Shown here one piece after another: positions 48,356 to 58,442 of a DNA stretch of 64,000 nucleotides (positions within the stretch are counted from its first letter, which is position 1; the number at the start of each line of letters is the position of its first letter). The DNA comes from Sorangium cellulosum So0157-2 (GTDB lineage: Bacteria > Myxococcota_A > Polyangia > Polyangiales > Polyangiaceae), in NCBI RefSeq assembly GCF_000418325.1, contig NC_021658.1, forward strand, positions 3,100,001 through 3,164,000. Reading direction: 5' to 3'. A model generated the notes under the pieces. It did no database searches. It was not told the DNA's origin and worked only from the letters and a program-made list of their open reading frames with translations. Both the position numbers and the translations under genes were made by a program.

Positions 48356-48562
48356 ATGAAGCATCTGTTGTTTGCCGCGCTCATGCTGCCGCTCGCGCAC
48401 GTCGGTGATGCCGGCCGCGCCACGCCCGGACCGAGCGAGGGCGCGGTGGTCGAGGCCGCCAGCGAGATCGACGCCGCGGCGAAGCCGCCCGTGCCCTTCT
48501 GCCTGCCTGGTGAGAAGGTCGTATGCACCCTGGGGCCGCCGCCTGTTTGCCATTGCGAGTAG
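48356..48562 (+). CDS. small secreted protein with Cys-containing tail
   Basis: 68 residues. GAAGGAG precedes the ATG at 8 nt. A signal peptide (MKHLLFAALMLPLAHVGDAG), an Ala/Glu/Pro linker and a C-terminal Cys/Pro module, FCLPGEKVVCTLGPPPVCHC, with four cysteines. It is too small for an enzyme, and resembles small exported Cys peptides common in large myxobacterial genomes. Function unknown. A second small Cys protein follows. Confidence 0.62.
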   Translation: MKHLLFAALMLPLAHVGDAGRATPGPSEGAVVEAASEIDAAAKPPVPFCLPGEKVVCTLGPPPVCHCE

Positions 48563-48728
48563 CCGTCGCGAAGGGCCGTCGATCGCGGCCTGCGCCGGCC
48601 CCTGGCGCGAGCTCGTAGCTCGACGGGAGCCGCGGGCGACTTCGACGCAAGGGGCGCTCAAGGTGAGCTCCTGTCGACGTCAAAGGCATCTCTGTTTCAC
48701 ATGTCCGGTCTACATCGAGGAGAATCGA

Positions 48729-49037
48729 ATGGTTACTCGCTTTGTTCAACGAACCATGGCCGTCCTTTTCGCGTCGCTGATGGCGAGCTTCACCCTGATC
48801 GGCTGTCAGGTCGAGGTCGTCGACGAGCCGTCCCCCGACGGCGAGGTGGGCGAGGCGAGCCAGGCCATGCTCAACTGCAAGGGGCGGTGCGCCAGGTTCT
48901 TCATGCTCTGCGTCCAGTCCGGCGATGACTACGAATTCTGCGCCGCCGACCGGGACGCCTGCATGGCGGACTGCGATGAACAGACCTGCGAGCCCGGGGA
49001 GCCCGGGTGCTGCCAGGGTCAGCCGACCTGCTGGTAG
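48729..49037 (+). CDS. small Cys-rich lipoprotein
   Basis: 102 residues. GAGGAG lies 5 nt before the ATG. Lipoprotein signal (VLFASLMASFTLIGC), an acidic linker ending in EVGEASQAM, then ten cysteines in NCKGRCARFFMLC, EFCAAD, ACMADC, TCEPG, GCCQG and TCW. The linker motif E-A-S-Q-A is common in myxobacterial lipoproteins. It could be a surface toxin-like, metal-binding or structural peptide; none is provable. It is downstream of the other small Cys protein, on the same strand. Confidence 0.68.
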   Translation: MVTRFVQRTMAVLFASLMASFTLIGCQVEVVDEPSPDGEVGEASQAMLNCKGRCARFFMLCVQSGDDYEFCAADRDACMADCDEQTCEPGEPGCCQGQPTCW

Positions 49038-49253
49038 GCGGCTTTCCCCGAAGGGGCCGCGTCCGGAGCGGTCAGGGCTGATTCGTTTGGCCGTGGCCTA
49101 TGTCTCGTCGCGCTCACGGAGCGGGGTTGTGGCGCCGCTGTGGATGGCCGAATCGCGTCGGTCACCACGGAGCGCTCGGCAGGGCAGGGGACGCGCGCCA
49201 CCTGACCATGCTCTGCGCTGGTATGAGCGTACGAGTGAGCTACAACCTGCCTC

Positions 49254-49829
49254 ATGTCATCCCAGCCCTCCACCGCTGCCGTCTCTCCCCCTGCTCCGCC
49301 CATCCAGGCCACAGGCCGGTCCGACGCCGACGAGCTCGCGCGGATCGTGCTGCGCTTCTGCGGCGCCTTCAACCGGGAGAACCTCGACGAGGCGATGGCC
49401 TACTTACACGAGGACGCCCTCTACGTGACGCCGGACGGCAAGCGGCACCAGGGGCGCGCGGCGATTCGAGCGGCCTTCGAGCCGCAGTTCCAGGGCGCCT
49501 GCGGGCGCCTCGAGTTCATCAACGAAGATCTCATCGTCGACGCCGCGCGCGGCCGCGCCGTGCTGCGCTGGGTCTGCCGGCATGACCTCGATGTCCCCCC
49601 GCGCGGCTCGCTCCCCCGCCGCCTCGGCGTCTCGCTGCTCCGCCGCGCGCTCGGCCGCGGACGCGATTGGCAAGGGCTCGACGTCTTCTACTTCGATGGG
49701 CGCCAGATCGCGGAAAAACATACCTTCGCCCGGACGCTCTTGCCGCTGCTGCGCGCTGAGCTCCAGCCCGAGCCATGGCGGGGGCCCGCGGACCTCGAGA
49801 GCGAGGCGCGCCCGCGCAAGGGCGGCTGA
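49254..49829 (+). CDS. SnoaL/NTF2-like domain protein
   Basis: 191 residues. The N terminus is Pro/Ser-rich. From residue about 25 the NTF2-like fold is visible: ELARIVLRFCGAFNRENLDE, AMAYLHEDALYVTPDGKRHQ (family H/D pocket region), GRAAIRAAFEPQF, then VLRWVCRHDLDV and LDVFYFDGRQIAEKHTF. Such proteins include isomerases, cyclases and orphan ligand binders. The next gene, MafI-like, begins about 60 nt downstream. Confidence 0.75.
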   Translation: MSSQPSTAAVSPPAPPIQATGRSDADELARIVLRFCGAFNRENLDEAMAYLHEDALYVTPDGKRHQGRAAIRAAFEPQFQGACGRLEFINEDLIVDAARGRAVLRWVCRHDLDVPPRGSLPRRLGVSLLRRALGRGRDWQGLDVFYFDGRQIAEKHTFARTLLPLLRAELQPEPWRGPADLESEARPRKGG

Positions 49830-49887
49830 ACGAGGAATGAGCGTAGCCCGTGCTGGATCAGCTGCCCAAGGGGAGGTTGAGCGCAGG

Positions 49888-50181
49888 ATGACGAAAGAAG
49901 ATGTCCGTGCGTTGTACGCCGTCGCTCTGGAGTCGTTGAAGGACGTGCTCCCCCCGAAGCTCTATCACGATGCGCACCGCTGGGTTCACCAGTATGGGGA
50001 GTGGGGGCTCGCTATGGAGCACATCATCGACTGGATCGGCGACCTCGATCTTCCTGTCGGACAAGCGCAATTCGATGCGATGGCGGGCGCCATGGCCGCA
50101 ATGGGCTGGGCCGAGAGCTCGAGGATGAAGTGGCTTCGTGAGTATTTCATGGCTCAGAGCCCTCTGCCGAAGGCGAGGTGA
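49888..50181 (+). CDS. MafI-like small protein (candidate immunity protein)
   Basis: 97 residues, fully helical. The pattern LPPKLYHDAHRWVHQYGEWG, then LAMEHIIDWIGDLDLPVGQA, resembles MafI-type immunity proteins, which share a gEw-lALe-l-d core. No toxin gene is adjacent, so this is a weak match. GGGAGG lies 11 nt before the ATG at 49888; an in-frame ATG at 49837, only 7 nt after the upstream stop, is an alternative and would add 17 residues. Confidence 0.5.
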   Translation: MTKEDVRALYAVALESLKDVLPPKLYHDAHRWVHQYGEWGLAMEHIIDWIGDLDLPVGQAQFDAMAGAMAAMGWAESSRMKWLREYFMAQSPLPKAR

Positions 50182-50586
50182 CCACGTACGGCGCTTGAGC
50201 TTTCGAACTCTCCCACCGTCGCGCTCTCACCCGTACCCGACCCGCCCCCAAGCAGGAGGACGTGACGAAGCAGCCCTCCCAGCCTCCCGATCGACGCTCC
50301 CAGGCATGGCGGCGAAGGCGTTGGGGGCCGCCACCAAGGGCTCGCTCGCCGACGCCGAAGCCCGAGCCGCTAGGGCGCCGGACGTCTTACCAAGGTGCGG
50401 GGGGTGGGTGCTCGCAGGCCCTCGTGGTTCGCCCCAGCCGCGGTTGGGCACTCGACCGGGCTCGTGTCGGGGTATCCGACCCAGGTTCGGGTAGTCGGGT
50501 AGGCGCCATCCCGCAGAGATTCTGGTTCCTCGCCCGCCGTTCATGTACCCTCGCCTACGTAGGGCAACCAGAAGTAGGCGCCAGGC
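50182..50586. other. 405-bp region upstream of the kinase
   Basis: No gene. It contains the first copy of the 24-bp dispersed repeat (50427-50450), about 140 bp before the kinase ATG, and the kinase promoter presumably lies between. Confidence 0.4.
50427..50450. repeat. 24-bp dispersed repeat, copy A
   Basis: The 24 bp starting gttcgccccagccgcggttg recur identically at 52665-52688. Downstream bases are also partly shared (ctcgtgt about 10 bp after). The centre ccgcgg is palindromic, and gcccc/gggc arms allow an imperfect stem. Both copies sit in intergenic DNA ahead of a plus-strand gene (kinase; P450). Confidence 0.8.
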
Positions 50587-52518
<1,932 letters not shown>

Positions 52519-52664
52519 CGTCGTCGCGCGACGACCTCTATCGCCTTCGAGCGATGGTGGACTCGTAGGACGTGACCGCCGGTTCAACGGTCACATGCGA
52601 GCACGATCCGGTGCGTTGGCCGCCTTGGTCGGCAGTTTGGCTGCATCGTGGGACATCCGGGGGC

Positions 52665-52688
52665 GTTCGCCCCAGCCGCGGTTGGGCA
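52665..52688. repeat. 24-bp dispersed repeat, copy B
   Basis: Identical to 50427-50450, here 47 bp before the P450 ATG at 52735. The position in the gene's leader suggests a transcribed element or regulator site, but two copies could also be a chance dispersed repeat. Confidence 0.8.
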
Positions 52689-52734
52689 GCCGAGCGAGCT
52701 CGTGTAGCCTCCTCCAGGAGAGGAGAGCGCGACC

Positions 52735-54123
52735 ATGCTCGAAACGTTCGATCCCTCGTCCACGGCTGCGTCAACGTCGGTTCGCAAGCCTGCAGCGCGC
52801 GCCCGCGGCTATCCGGTGGTGGGGCTGCTCCCGGGGCTGGTGTACGACGCGCCCAGCCTCTTCCTCCAGCTCGCGCGGCAGCACCCGGGCGCGCTCATCG
52901 AGCTCGATCTCGGCGTCCTCCGCGCCTACCTGGCGACGCACCCCGATCAGGCGCAGTACGTCCTCAACGACAACTGGCGCAATTTCACCAAGGAAGGCGG
53001 GATGTGGAAGCCCCTCAGGAAGCTCCTTGGCAACGGCCTCATCTCGGTCAGCGGCGACGAATGGCTCCGGAACCGCCGGCGCATGCAGCCGCTGTTCGCG
53101 CCGCGGCAGCTCGCGGGCCTGGTCGACCTCATGGTCGATGTCGTCGAGAGCGATCTGCCGCGGCTCGAGCAGCTGGCGCGCACCGGCGCCGTCATCGACA
53201 TGGACAGGGAGATGATGCGGCTCACCCAGCGCATCATCTTCGCGACCATGTTCGGCGCCAGCATCACCCCCCGGGAGGCCGATAGCCTCGGCGACGCGCT
53301 CCTCACCGCGTTCCAGGCGCTGAACGCGAGGATGTTCCTCTACTTCATGCCCGATCGCTTGCTCCCGGGCGATCGCGCCTTCAGCGGCGCGCTCGCCAAG
53401 ATCGACGAGGCGATCCTGCGCCTCGTCAAGGAGCGCCGCCGGAGCGGGGAAGAGCGGGACGACCTCCTCTCGCTCCTCCTGCACGCGCGGGACGAGTCCG
53501 GCTCCCGCATGGACGACCGACAGCTCCGGGACGAGCTCGTCACCATGTTCATCGCCGGCAACGAGACCACGGCGATCACGATGACCTGGCTCTTCTACCT
53601 GCTCGACGGGCACCCCGAGGTCGAGCGCAAGCTCCGCGCGGAGATCGAGCAGGTCCTCGGCGACCGGCGGCCCACGGCCGCCGACCTGGCGAAGATGGAC
53701 TATACGAAGATGGTGATCCAGGAGGCGATGCGCCTCTATCCGCCCTCCTGGTTCCTCCCGCGCGTGGCGAAGGAGGACGACGAGATCTGCGGCTATCCCG
53801 TGCGCGCCGGCGCGACCGTCATCGTCAGCCAGTACGTCGTGCACCACGACCCGGCCTTCTGGGAGGACCCCGAGCGGTTCGACCCCGAGCGCTTCACGCC
53901 CGAGCGCTCGGCCTCCCGCCCGCGCTACTCGTTCATGCCGTTCGGCGGCGGACCGCGGCAGTGCATCGGCAACCTGTTCGCGATCCTGGAGGCGCAGATC
54001 CTCCTCGCCGTCCTGCTGCGGCGGCTCCGCACGCGCCTCGTGCCCGGTCGCCCGGTGTCGCCTCAGGCCGTCACCTCCCTCCGGCCGCGCCATGCCCTCA
54101 AGATGACGCTCCACCCCGCCTGA
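52735..54123 (+). CDS. cytochrome P450
   Basis: 462 residues, complete and soluble. I helix MFIAGNETTAITMTWL, K helix VIQEAMRLYPPSWF (E-x-x-R), and heme loop FMPFGGGPRQCIGNLFA with the Cys ligand. The proline-rich entry (ARGYPVVGLLPGLVYDA) is standard. Shine-Dalgarno GGAGAGGAGAG precedes the ATG. It is similar in type to the P450 at 23220-24620. About 210 bp separate it from the Rieske gene that opens the MNIO cluster, so it could be a tailoring partner of that cluster, but no overlap links them. The substrate is unknown. Confidence 0.92.
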   Translation: MLETFDPSSTAASTSVRKPAARARGYPVVGLLPGLVYDAPSLFLQLARQHPGALIELDLGVLRAYLATHPDQAQYVLNDNWRNFTKEGGMWKPLRKLLGNGLISVSGDEWLRNRRRMQPLFAPRQLAGLVDLMVDVVESDLPRLEQLARTGAVIDMDREMMRLTQRIIFATMFGASITPREADSLGDALLTAFQALNARMFLYFMPDRLLPGDRAFSGALAKIDEAILRLVKERRRSGEERDDLLSLLLHARDESGSRMDDRQLRDELVTMFIAGNETTAITMTWLFYLLDGHPEVERKLRAEIEQVLGDRRPTAADLAKMDYTKMVIQEAMRLYPPSWFLPRVAKEDDEICGYPVRAGATVIVSQYVVHHDPAFWEDPERFDPERFTPERSASRPRYSFMPFGGGPRQCIGNLFAILEAQILLAVLLRRLRTRLVPGRPVSPQAVTSLRPRHALKMTLHPA

Positions 54124-54331
54124 TCGGATCGCCCGCCGTCCGCGCGGTCCGCTGGAGCGCGTCCGCCCGCTCGGCGCGCGAGGCAGGCGTGAGCGCGGAG
54201 GTACCTCGGCGCGCCCGGGTCTCGTAAGATGGTGAGCTCATGCCGCGACCGCCGGCACGACTCCGCCCCCACCCCCGGCGCCGCACGAGCGCACGGGCGA
54301 ACACGACAGGCGCGGCGCCGAGGAGATCCAC

Positions 54332-55255
54332 GTGAGCGCTCGAATCCCCCTTCCGCCGTTCCCGAAAGGCTGGTTCCAGGTCGCCTCTGCGGAGGAGCTG
54401 TCCGCCGGCGGCCCCCTCCCGCTCCGCTGCTTCGGGCAGGACCTGGTGCTGTTCCGGACGCAGGACGGCGAGGCCCGCGTCCTCGACGCCCACTGCCCGC
54501 ACATGGGCGCCCACCTCGGGGTGGGGGGCCGCGTCGAGCAGCGCGGGATCCGGTGCCCGTTCCATGGATGGGTGATCTCCGGCGAGGGCGCGTGCGTGCT
54601 CATCCCGTACGCGGACACGATCCCCCCGAAGGCGAGGGTCCGCTGCTGGGAGGTGCGGGAGCTCGACGGCGCCATCCTTGTCCACCACGCGCCCCCGGGC
54701 GAGCCCCCGGCGTTCGAGATCCCGCCGCTCCCCGAGGCGCGCTCGGCGGAGTGGTCCCCGGGCATGAGCAAGCGCTGGAGGATCCGGACGCACGTCCAGG
54801 AGACGCTCGAGAACATCGTGGATCCGGCCCACTTCGTCGTGGTGCACAGCATGCCGGTGCAGCCCCGGACCGAGATCGAGATCGACGGCCACATCATCCG
54901 CTCCCGATCGGCGGTGAAGCAGAAGGGCCCGAACGGGCAGGTGGTCGACGGCACGATCACCTGGGAAGGCCACGGCATGGGGTACGGGACGATCCGCTTC
55001 ACCGGCATCGTCGAGCTCCTCTTCGTGAACACGGTCACCCCGATCGACGAGGAGCTCGTCGACGTGCGCGTCGCCTTCTGGCTGCGCAACGACGGCGCGC
55101 AGCGCCTCGGCCACGCCCTCGCCGCCGAGGTGTGCCGGCAGATCGAGGAGGACATCCCGATCTGGGAGAACAAGATCTACCGCCCCCAGCCCGTCCTGTG
55201 CGCCGGCGAGAAGACCATCATGACGTTCCGCAAATGGAGCAGCCAGTTCCTCTGA
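54332..55255 (+). CDS. Rieske non-heme iron oxygenase (KshA/DAF-36-like)
   Basis: 307 residues. The Rieske 2Fe-2S site is C-x-H-x17-C-x2-H type: AHCPHMGAHL near residue 55 and IRCPFHGWVIS near 74. The non-heme iron motif ENIVDPAHFVVVHSM (family D/N-x-x-D-x2-H-x4-H) begins near residue 165. Rieske oxygenases of this layout include KshA and cholesterol 7-desaturase; they need a separate reductase, not seen here. The start is a GTG after GAGGAG. The stop overlaps the following MNIO ATG by 22 nt, coupling the two. Confidence 0.87.
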   Translation: MSARIPLPPFPKGWFQVASAEELSAGGPLPLRCFGQDLVLFRTQDGEARVLDAHCPHMGAHLGVGGRVEQRGIRCPFHGWVISGEGACVLIPYADTIPPKARVRCWEVRELDGAILVHHAPPGEPPAFEIPPLPEARSAEWSPGMSKRWRIRTHVQETLENIVDPAHFVVVHSMPVQPRTEIEIDGHIIRSRSAVKQKGPNGQVVDGTITWEGHGMGYGTIRFTGIVELLFVNTVTPIDEELVDVRVAFWLRNDGAQRLGHALAAEVCRQIEEDIPIWENKIYRPQPVLCAGEKTIMTFRKWSSQFL

Positions 55256-56622
55256 GCGGCGGCGTCGGCGGCGTCGGCGTTGGATTCCGCCCCGAGCTCG
55301 CCGCGAATCTGCTCGCCGCGCCCTCGGCCGTGGACTTCGTCGAGGTCGTGGCCGAGGCCTGCTTCGCGAGCCCGGCGGCGCGGCGCGAGGCCGCGGCCAT
55401 CGCGCGCATCTGGCCGGTGGTGCCCCACGGGGTGAAGCTCTCGCTCGGCAGCGCCGAGGGCGTCGACCTCGATCGCGCCCGCCGCCTCGGGGCGCTCTGC
55501 CGCGAGCTCGCGGCCCCGGTCGTGAGCGAGCACGTCGCCTTCGTGCGCGGCGGCGGGCGCGAGATCGGGCACCTCACGGCCCTGCCGTACACGCTCGAGG
55601 CGGCCCGCGTCGTCGCGCGGAACGTCGCCGCCGCCCGGCGGGCGCTCCCGGACATCCCGCTCCTGCTCGAGAACGCCGCGCGCACGCTGCGCTTCCCCGA
55701 CGACGCCCTCGACGAGGGGAGCTTCTACGCCGAGGTCGTCGCCCGCACCGGCTGCGACCTCCTCCTCGACGTCGGCAACGTCTACGCGAACGCCGTCAAC
55801 GCCGGCGTCGATCCCGGGGCGCTCGTCCGGTCGTACCCGCTCGAGCGCGTGGCGATGATCCACGTCGCCGGCGGCGCCCGCGAGCACGGCTTCTACTTCG
55901 ACACGCACGCCCACCCCGTCCCCGAGCCGGTCTTCGCCCTCCTCGCCGCGGTCCTCGCGGCCACCGGGCCGGTCCCGATCCTCCTCGAGCGCGACGGCGA
56001 CTTCCCGCCCTTCGCCGCCCTCGCCGCCGAGCTCGCGACCGCCCGCGCGCTCGCCCGGTCCGCGCCGCCGCGCCGCGCGCCGCCCCCGCCGCCGCCCGCG
56101 CCGCCGCCCGCGTCCGTCGCCGATCCGCCCCCCGGCGCCGCGGCGCTCGCCGCGGTCCAGGCGCGCGTGGCCGAGCTCCTCACCGCCCCGCGCGCGCCGT
56201 CGCCGGCCGACGTCCGGCCGTTCGCGGCCGACGAGGTCGCGCGATCGCGCGCGATCCTCGAGCGCAAGCGGGTCGACGACGCGCTCCCGCTCTTGCCGCG
56301 GCTCGCGTCGCACCGCGAGGCGGCCGCGCGCCTCGGGGCCCGGTGCGTCGAGGCGTCGCCGCGGGCCCCGCGCCTCGCCGCGGTCGCCGACGCGCTCCGG
56401 ATCGCCGCCGCCGCGGCGGCCGACGAGCGCCTCGCGGCCGAGGCGCTCGTCGATCGCCTGCTCCTCCGCGCCCGCTTCGTCGGGCCGGCGGCCGACGGGA
56501 GCGTGCGGCCCAGGCTCCTGCCGTTCATTCGGCGGGAACGGCTGCCCGGAGGTCGGGTAATCTGGGCGATCAAGGGGATGGGCTCGAGCGCCGATGTCCG
56601 GATCGTCGAGCCGCGAAGGTAG
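55234..56622 (+). CDS. MNIO (DUF692) family enzyme with extra C-terminal domain
   Basis: 462 residues. The N-terminal 265 carry every DUF692 landmark: GVGFRPELA, DFVEVVAEACF (34-44), PHGVKLSLG (64-72), SEHVAFVR (98-105), LLENAAR (144-150), LLDVGNVYANAVN (177-189), IHVAGG (209-214), DTHAHPVPE (223-231) and LLERDGDFP (250-258). These build a two- or three-iron site used to oxidise Cys residues in ribosomal peptides (family knowledge from MbnB, TglH and ChrH). A Pro/Ala linker then leads to a second domain of about 170 residues (RPFAADEVARSRAILERKRV) of unknown fold, perhaps a substrate-handling partner. It starts inside the Rieske gene and is followed 3 nt later by the nucleotidyltransferase. 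Confidence 0.88.
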   Translation: MEQPVPLSGGVGGVGVGFRPELAANLLAAPSAVDFVEVVAEACFASPAARREAAAIARIWPVVPHGVKLSLGSAEGVDLDRARRLGALCRELAAPVVSEHVAFVRGGGREIGHLTALPYTLEAARVVARNVAAARRALPDIPLLLENAARTLRFPDDALDEGSFYAEVVARTGCDLLLDVGNVYANAVNAGVDPGALVRSYPLERVAMIHVAGGAREHGFYFDTHAHPVPEPVFALLAAVLAATGPVPILLERDGDFPPFAALAAELATARALARSAPPRRAPPPPPPAPPPASVADPPPGAAALAAVQARVAELLTAPRAPSPADVRPFAADEVARSRAILERKRVDDALPLLPRLASHREAAARLGARCVEASPRAPRLAAVADALRIAAAAAADERLAAEALVDRLLLRARFVGPAADGSVRPRLLPFIRRERLPGGRVIWAIKGMGSSADVRIVEPRR

Positions 56623-56625
56623 CCT

Positions 56626-57372
56626 ATGAAAGACGGATCGAACGCCACGGGGAGCGCGGTCTCCCGCTTGCCGGCGCCGGTGCAGGCGCGGCTGGTCGAG
56701 CTCAAGGAGAGCCTGGAGCGGGCGCTCGGCGACCGGCTCGCGTGCCTGCTCGTCTACGGCAGCGCGGCGCGGGGCGGCTACCGAGACGGCCAGAGCGACG
56801 TGGACCTGATGGTGGTGCTCGAGGAGGCGTCCCGCGAGAGCCTCGACGCGATCGCCAACGCGCTCCGGCTCGCGCGCTACGCGGCCCGGATCGAGGCGAT
56901 GATCCTCACGGCGGCCGAGATCCCGCAGGCCGCGGACGTGTTCCCGCTGCTCTACGACGACATCCGCCGGTGCCACGTGCTCCTCTCCGGCCGCGACCCG
57001 TTCTCGGCGCTGGTGATCGACGGCAAGAACCGCCGCCTGCGCGTCGAGCAGGAGCTCCGCGAGGCGCAGATCCGGCTCCGGCGCGCGGTGGTGGACGGGA
57101 TGGGCGCGGACGACGCCCTGCGCGGCGCGGTGCTCCGCAAGGTGAAGCAGATCCGCGGCCCGCTGCACGCCCTGCTCGGCCTGCGCGGGATCGACGGCGA
57201 CGACGATCTCGCTACGGTGCTCGCCGGCGCGGGCAAGCTGCTCGGCGTGGACGTCGCCCCGCTGCAGCGGGCCCACGAGGCGCCGGGCGCGGCCTACGAG
57301 GCGCTGGCGGCGCTGCTCGCCCGCGCGGTCGACGACGTCGATCGGCTCGAGCACGGGGAGGCGGCGCGATGA
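56626..57372 (+). CDS. nucleotidyltransferase (Pol beta/MNT superfamily)
   Basis: 248 residues. The active-site pattern is VYGSAARGGYRDGQSDVDLM (G-S-x11-D-x-D); the chain is helical beyond. The third carboxylate is probably within AARIEAMILTAAE. Members transfer a nucleotide to a hydroxyl or to protein; the substrate here is unknown. It starts 3 nt after the MNIO stop and its stop overlaps the next start (ATGA at 57369-57372). This tight coupling implies a role in the same pathway as MNIO and TIGR04222. No toxin/antitoxin partner is seen. Confidence 0.82.
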   Translation: MKDGSNATGSAVSRLPAPVQARLVELKESLERALGDRLACLLVYGSAARGGYRDGQSDVDLMVVLEEASRESLDAIANALRLARYAARIEAMILTAAEIPQAADVFPLLYDDIRRCHVLLSGRDPFSALVIDGKNRRLRVEQELREAQIRLRRAVVDGMGADDALRGAVLRKVKQIRGPLHALLGLRGIDGDDDLATVLAGAGKLLGVDVAPLQRAHEAPGAAYEALAALLARAVDDVDRLEHGEAAR

Positions 57373-58442
57373 TCCACGAGATCTTCGACTTCTTCCCGTT
57401 CAACATCGCGTCTGGGCCGGAGTTCTTGCTGTTCTACTTCGTGCTGTCGGCGTCCGGCCTCTTCTTCGCCACGCTGGCGCGGAAGGCGCTCGGCGCGTCG
57501 CTCGATCGCGCGGCGCAGCCGGGCGGCGCGCCGGCGGAGCGGTAGGGCGCGGCCGCCGCGGCCGCGGCGGGCACGCCCTACCGCTTCCACGCGCCGCCGC
57601 CCGAGCGGCAGCGGCTCTCGGTGGGCTGGGTCCCGCAGCCGGACGAGTACTGGGCGATCGCGTACCTCCGGGAGGAGAACAAGGGCGTCGCGGCCACGCT
57701 GATCGCGGTCGCGATGGCCGCGGGGTGGCTCGTCCCCGGCGGCGACGGGAAGGGGGAGTCGTTCCAGGTGACGGGCGGCGCCCCGCCGCGGGACCGGGTG
57801 CTCTCGGCGTTCTTCGGCCTGCTCACGTCGCTCCGCGCGGGCGGCGACGCGAGCGCAGCGCTCTCGGCGGCGCAGGTGCGCGCCTCGGCCGAGCGGGTCG
57901 CGGCCGACGTCGAGCCGGAGCTCCGCGAGGAGCTCGCCGCCGCCGGGATGATCCGGCCGCGGGGGACGGTGGCGATCCTCTCGGCGGTGGTCTGGGCCGT
58001 GGGCCTCGTCCTGCTCGGCGTGGGGCTGATCCGCGTCCTGCGCGCGGAGGAGCTCCACCGGCCGCACACGTTCCTGGTGGTGGAGATGATCGCGCTCCTG
58101 TTCGCCACGTGGCTCGTGGCGAGGAGCACGAGCGCGTACAGCGCCCTGAAGTCGGCCTACCTCGACTGGATCGAGGACTCGACCGTCTCGCTGCGCGCCG
58201 ACGTCGCGGGCGGCCGCCGCCGGGAGGCGGTGGACATCGGCTTGACGGTGGCCGCGACCGGCACGGCGGCGCTCGCGATGTCGCCGATCTTCGGGCCGAT
58301 GATCTTCGCGATCACCCCGCCGCGCGTGGTCGCGGTCGAAGGCGGCTCCGGCGGCTCGGGGTGCAGCTCGTCGAGCTGCGGCGGCGGCGGCGGCTGCGGT
58401 GGCGGCGGCGGCTGCGGCGGTGGCGGTGGCTGCGGCGGCTGA
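57369..58442 (+). CDS. TIGR04222-type membrane protein with Cys/Gly tail; in-frame TAG at 57543
   Basis: The start matches the family (GPEFLLFYFVLSASGLFF, first membrane helix), reading 58 residues to a TAG at 57543-57545. The same frame continues uninterrupted for another 298 residues: PPPERQRLSVGWVPQPDEYW, YLREENKGVAATLIAVAMAA, two membrane helices near VAILSAVVWAVGLVLLGVGL and LVVEMIALLFATWLVAR, and a tail with five Cys set in runs of Gly (CGGGGGCGGGGGC). I treat it as one gene broken by a nonsense codon, a sequencing error or recoding. The tail is the likely MNIO substrate (inference). It overlaps the nucleotidyltransferase by 4 nt. Confidence 0.72.

Noticed and set aside
55177..57354. 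725-residue minus-strand open frame across MNIO and nucleotidyltransferase
   Set aside because: GC-skew shadow; the plus strand carries all conserved motifs.
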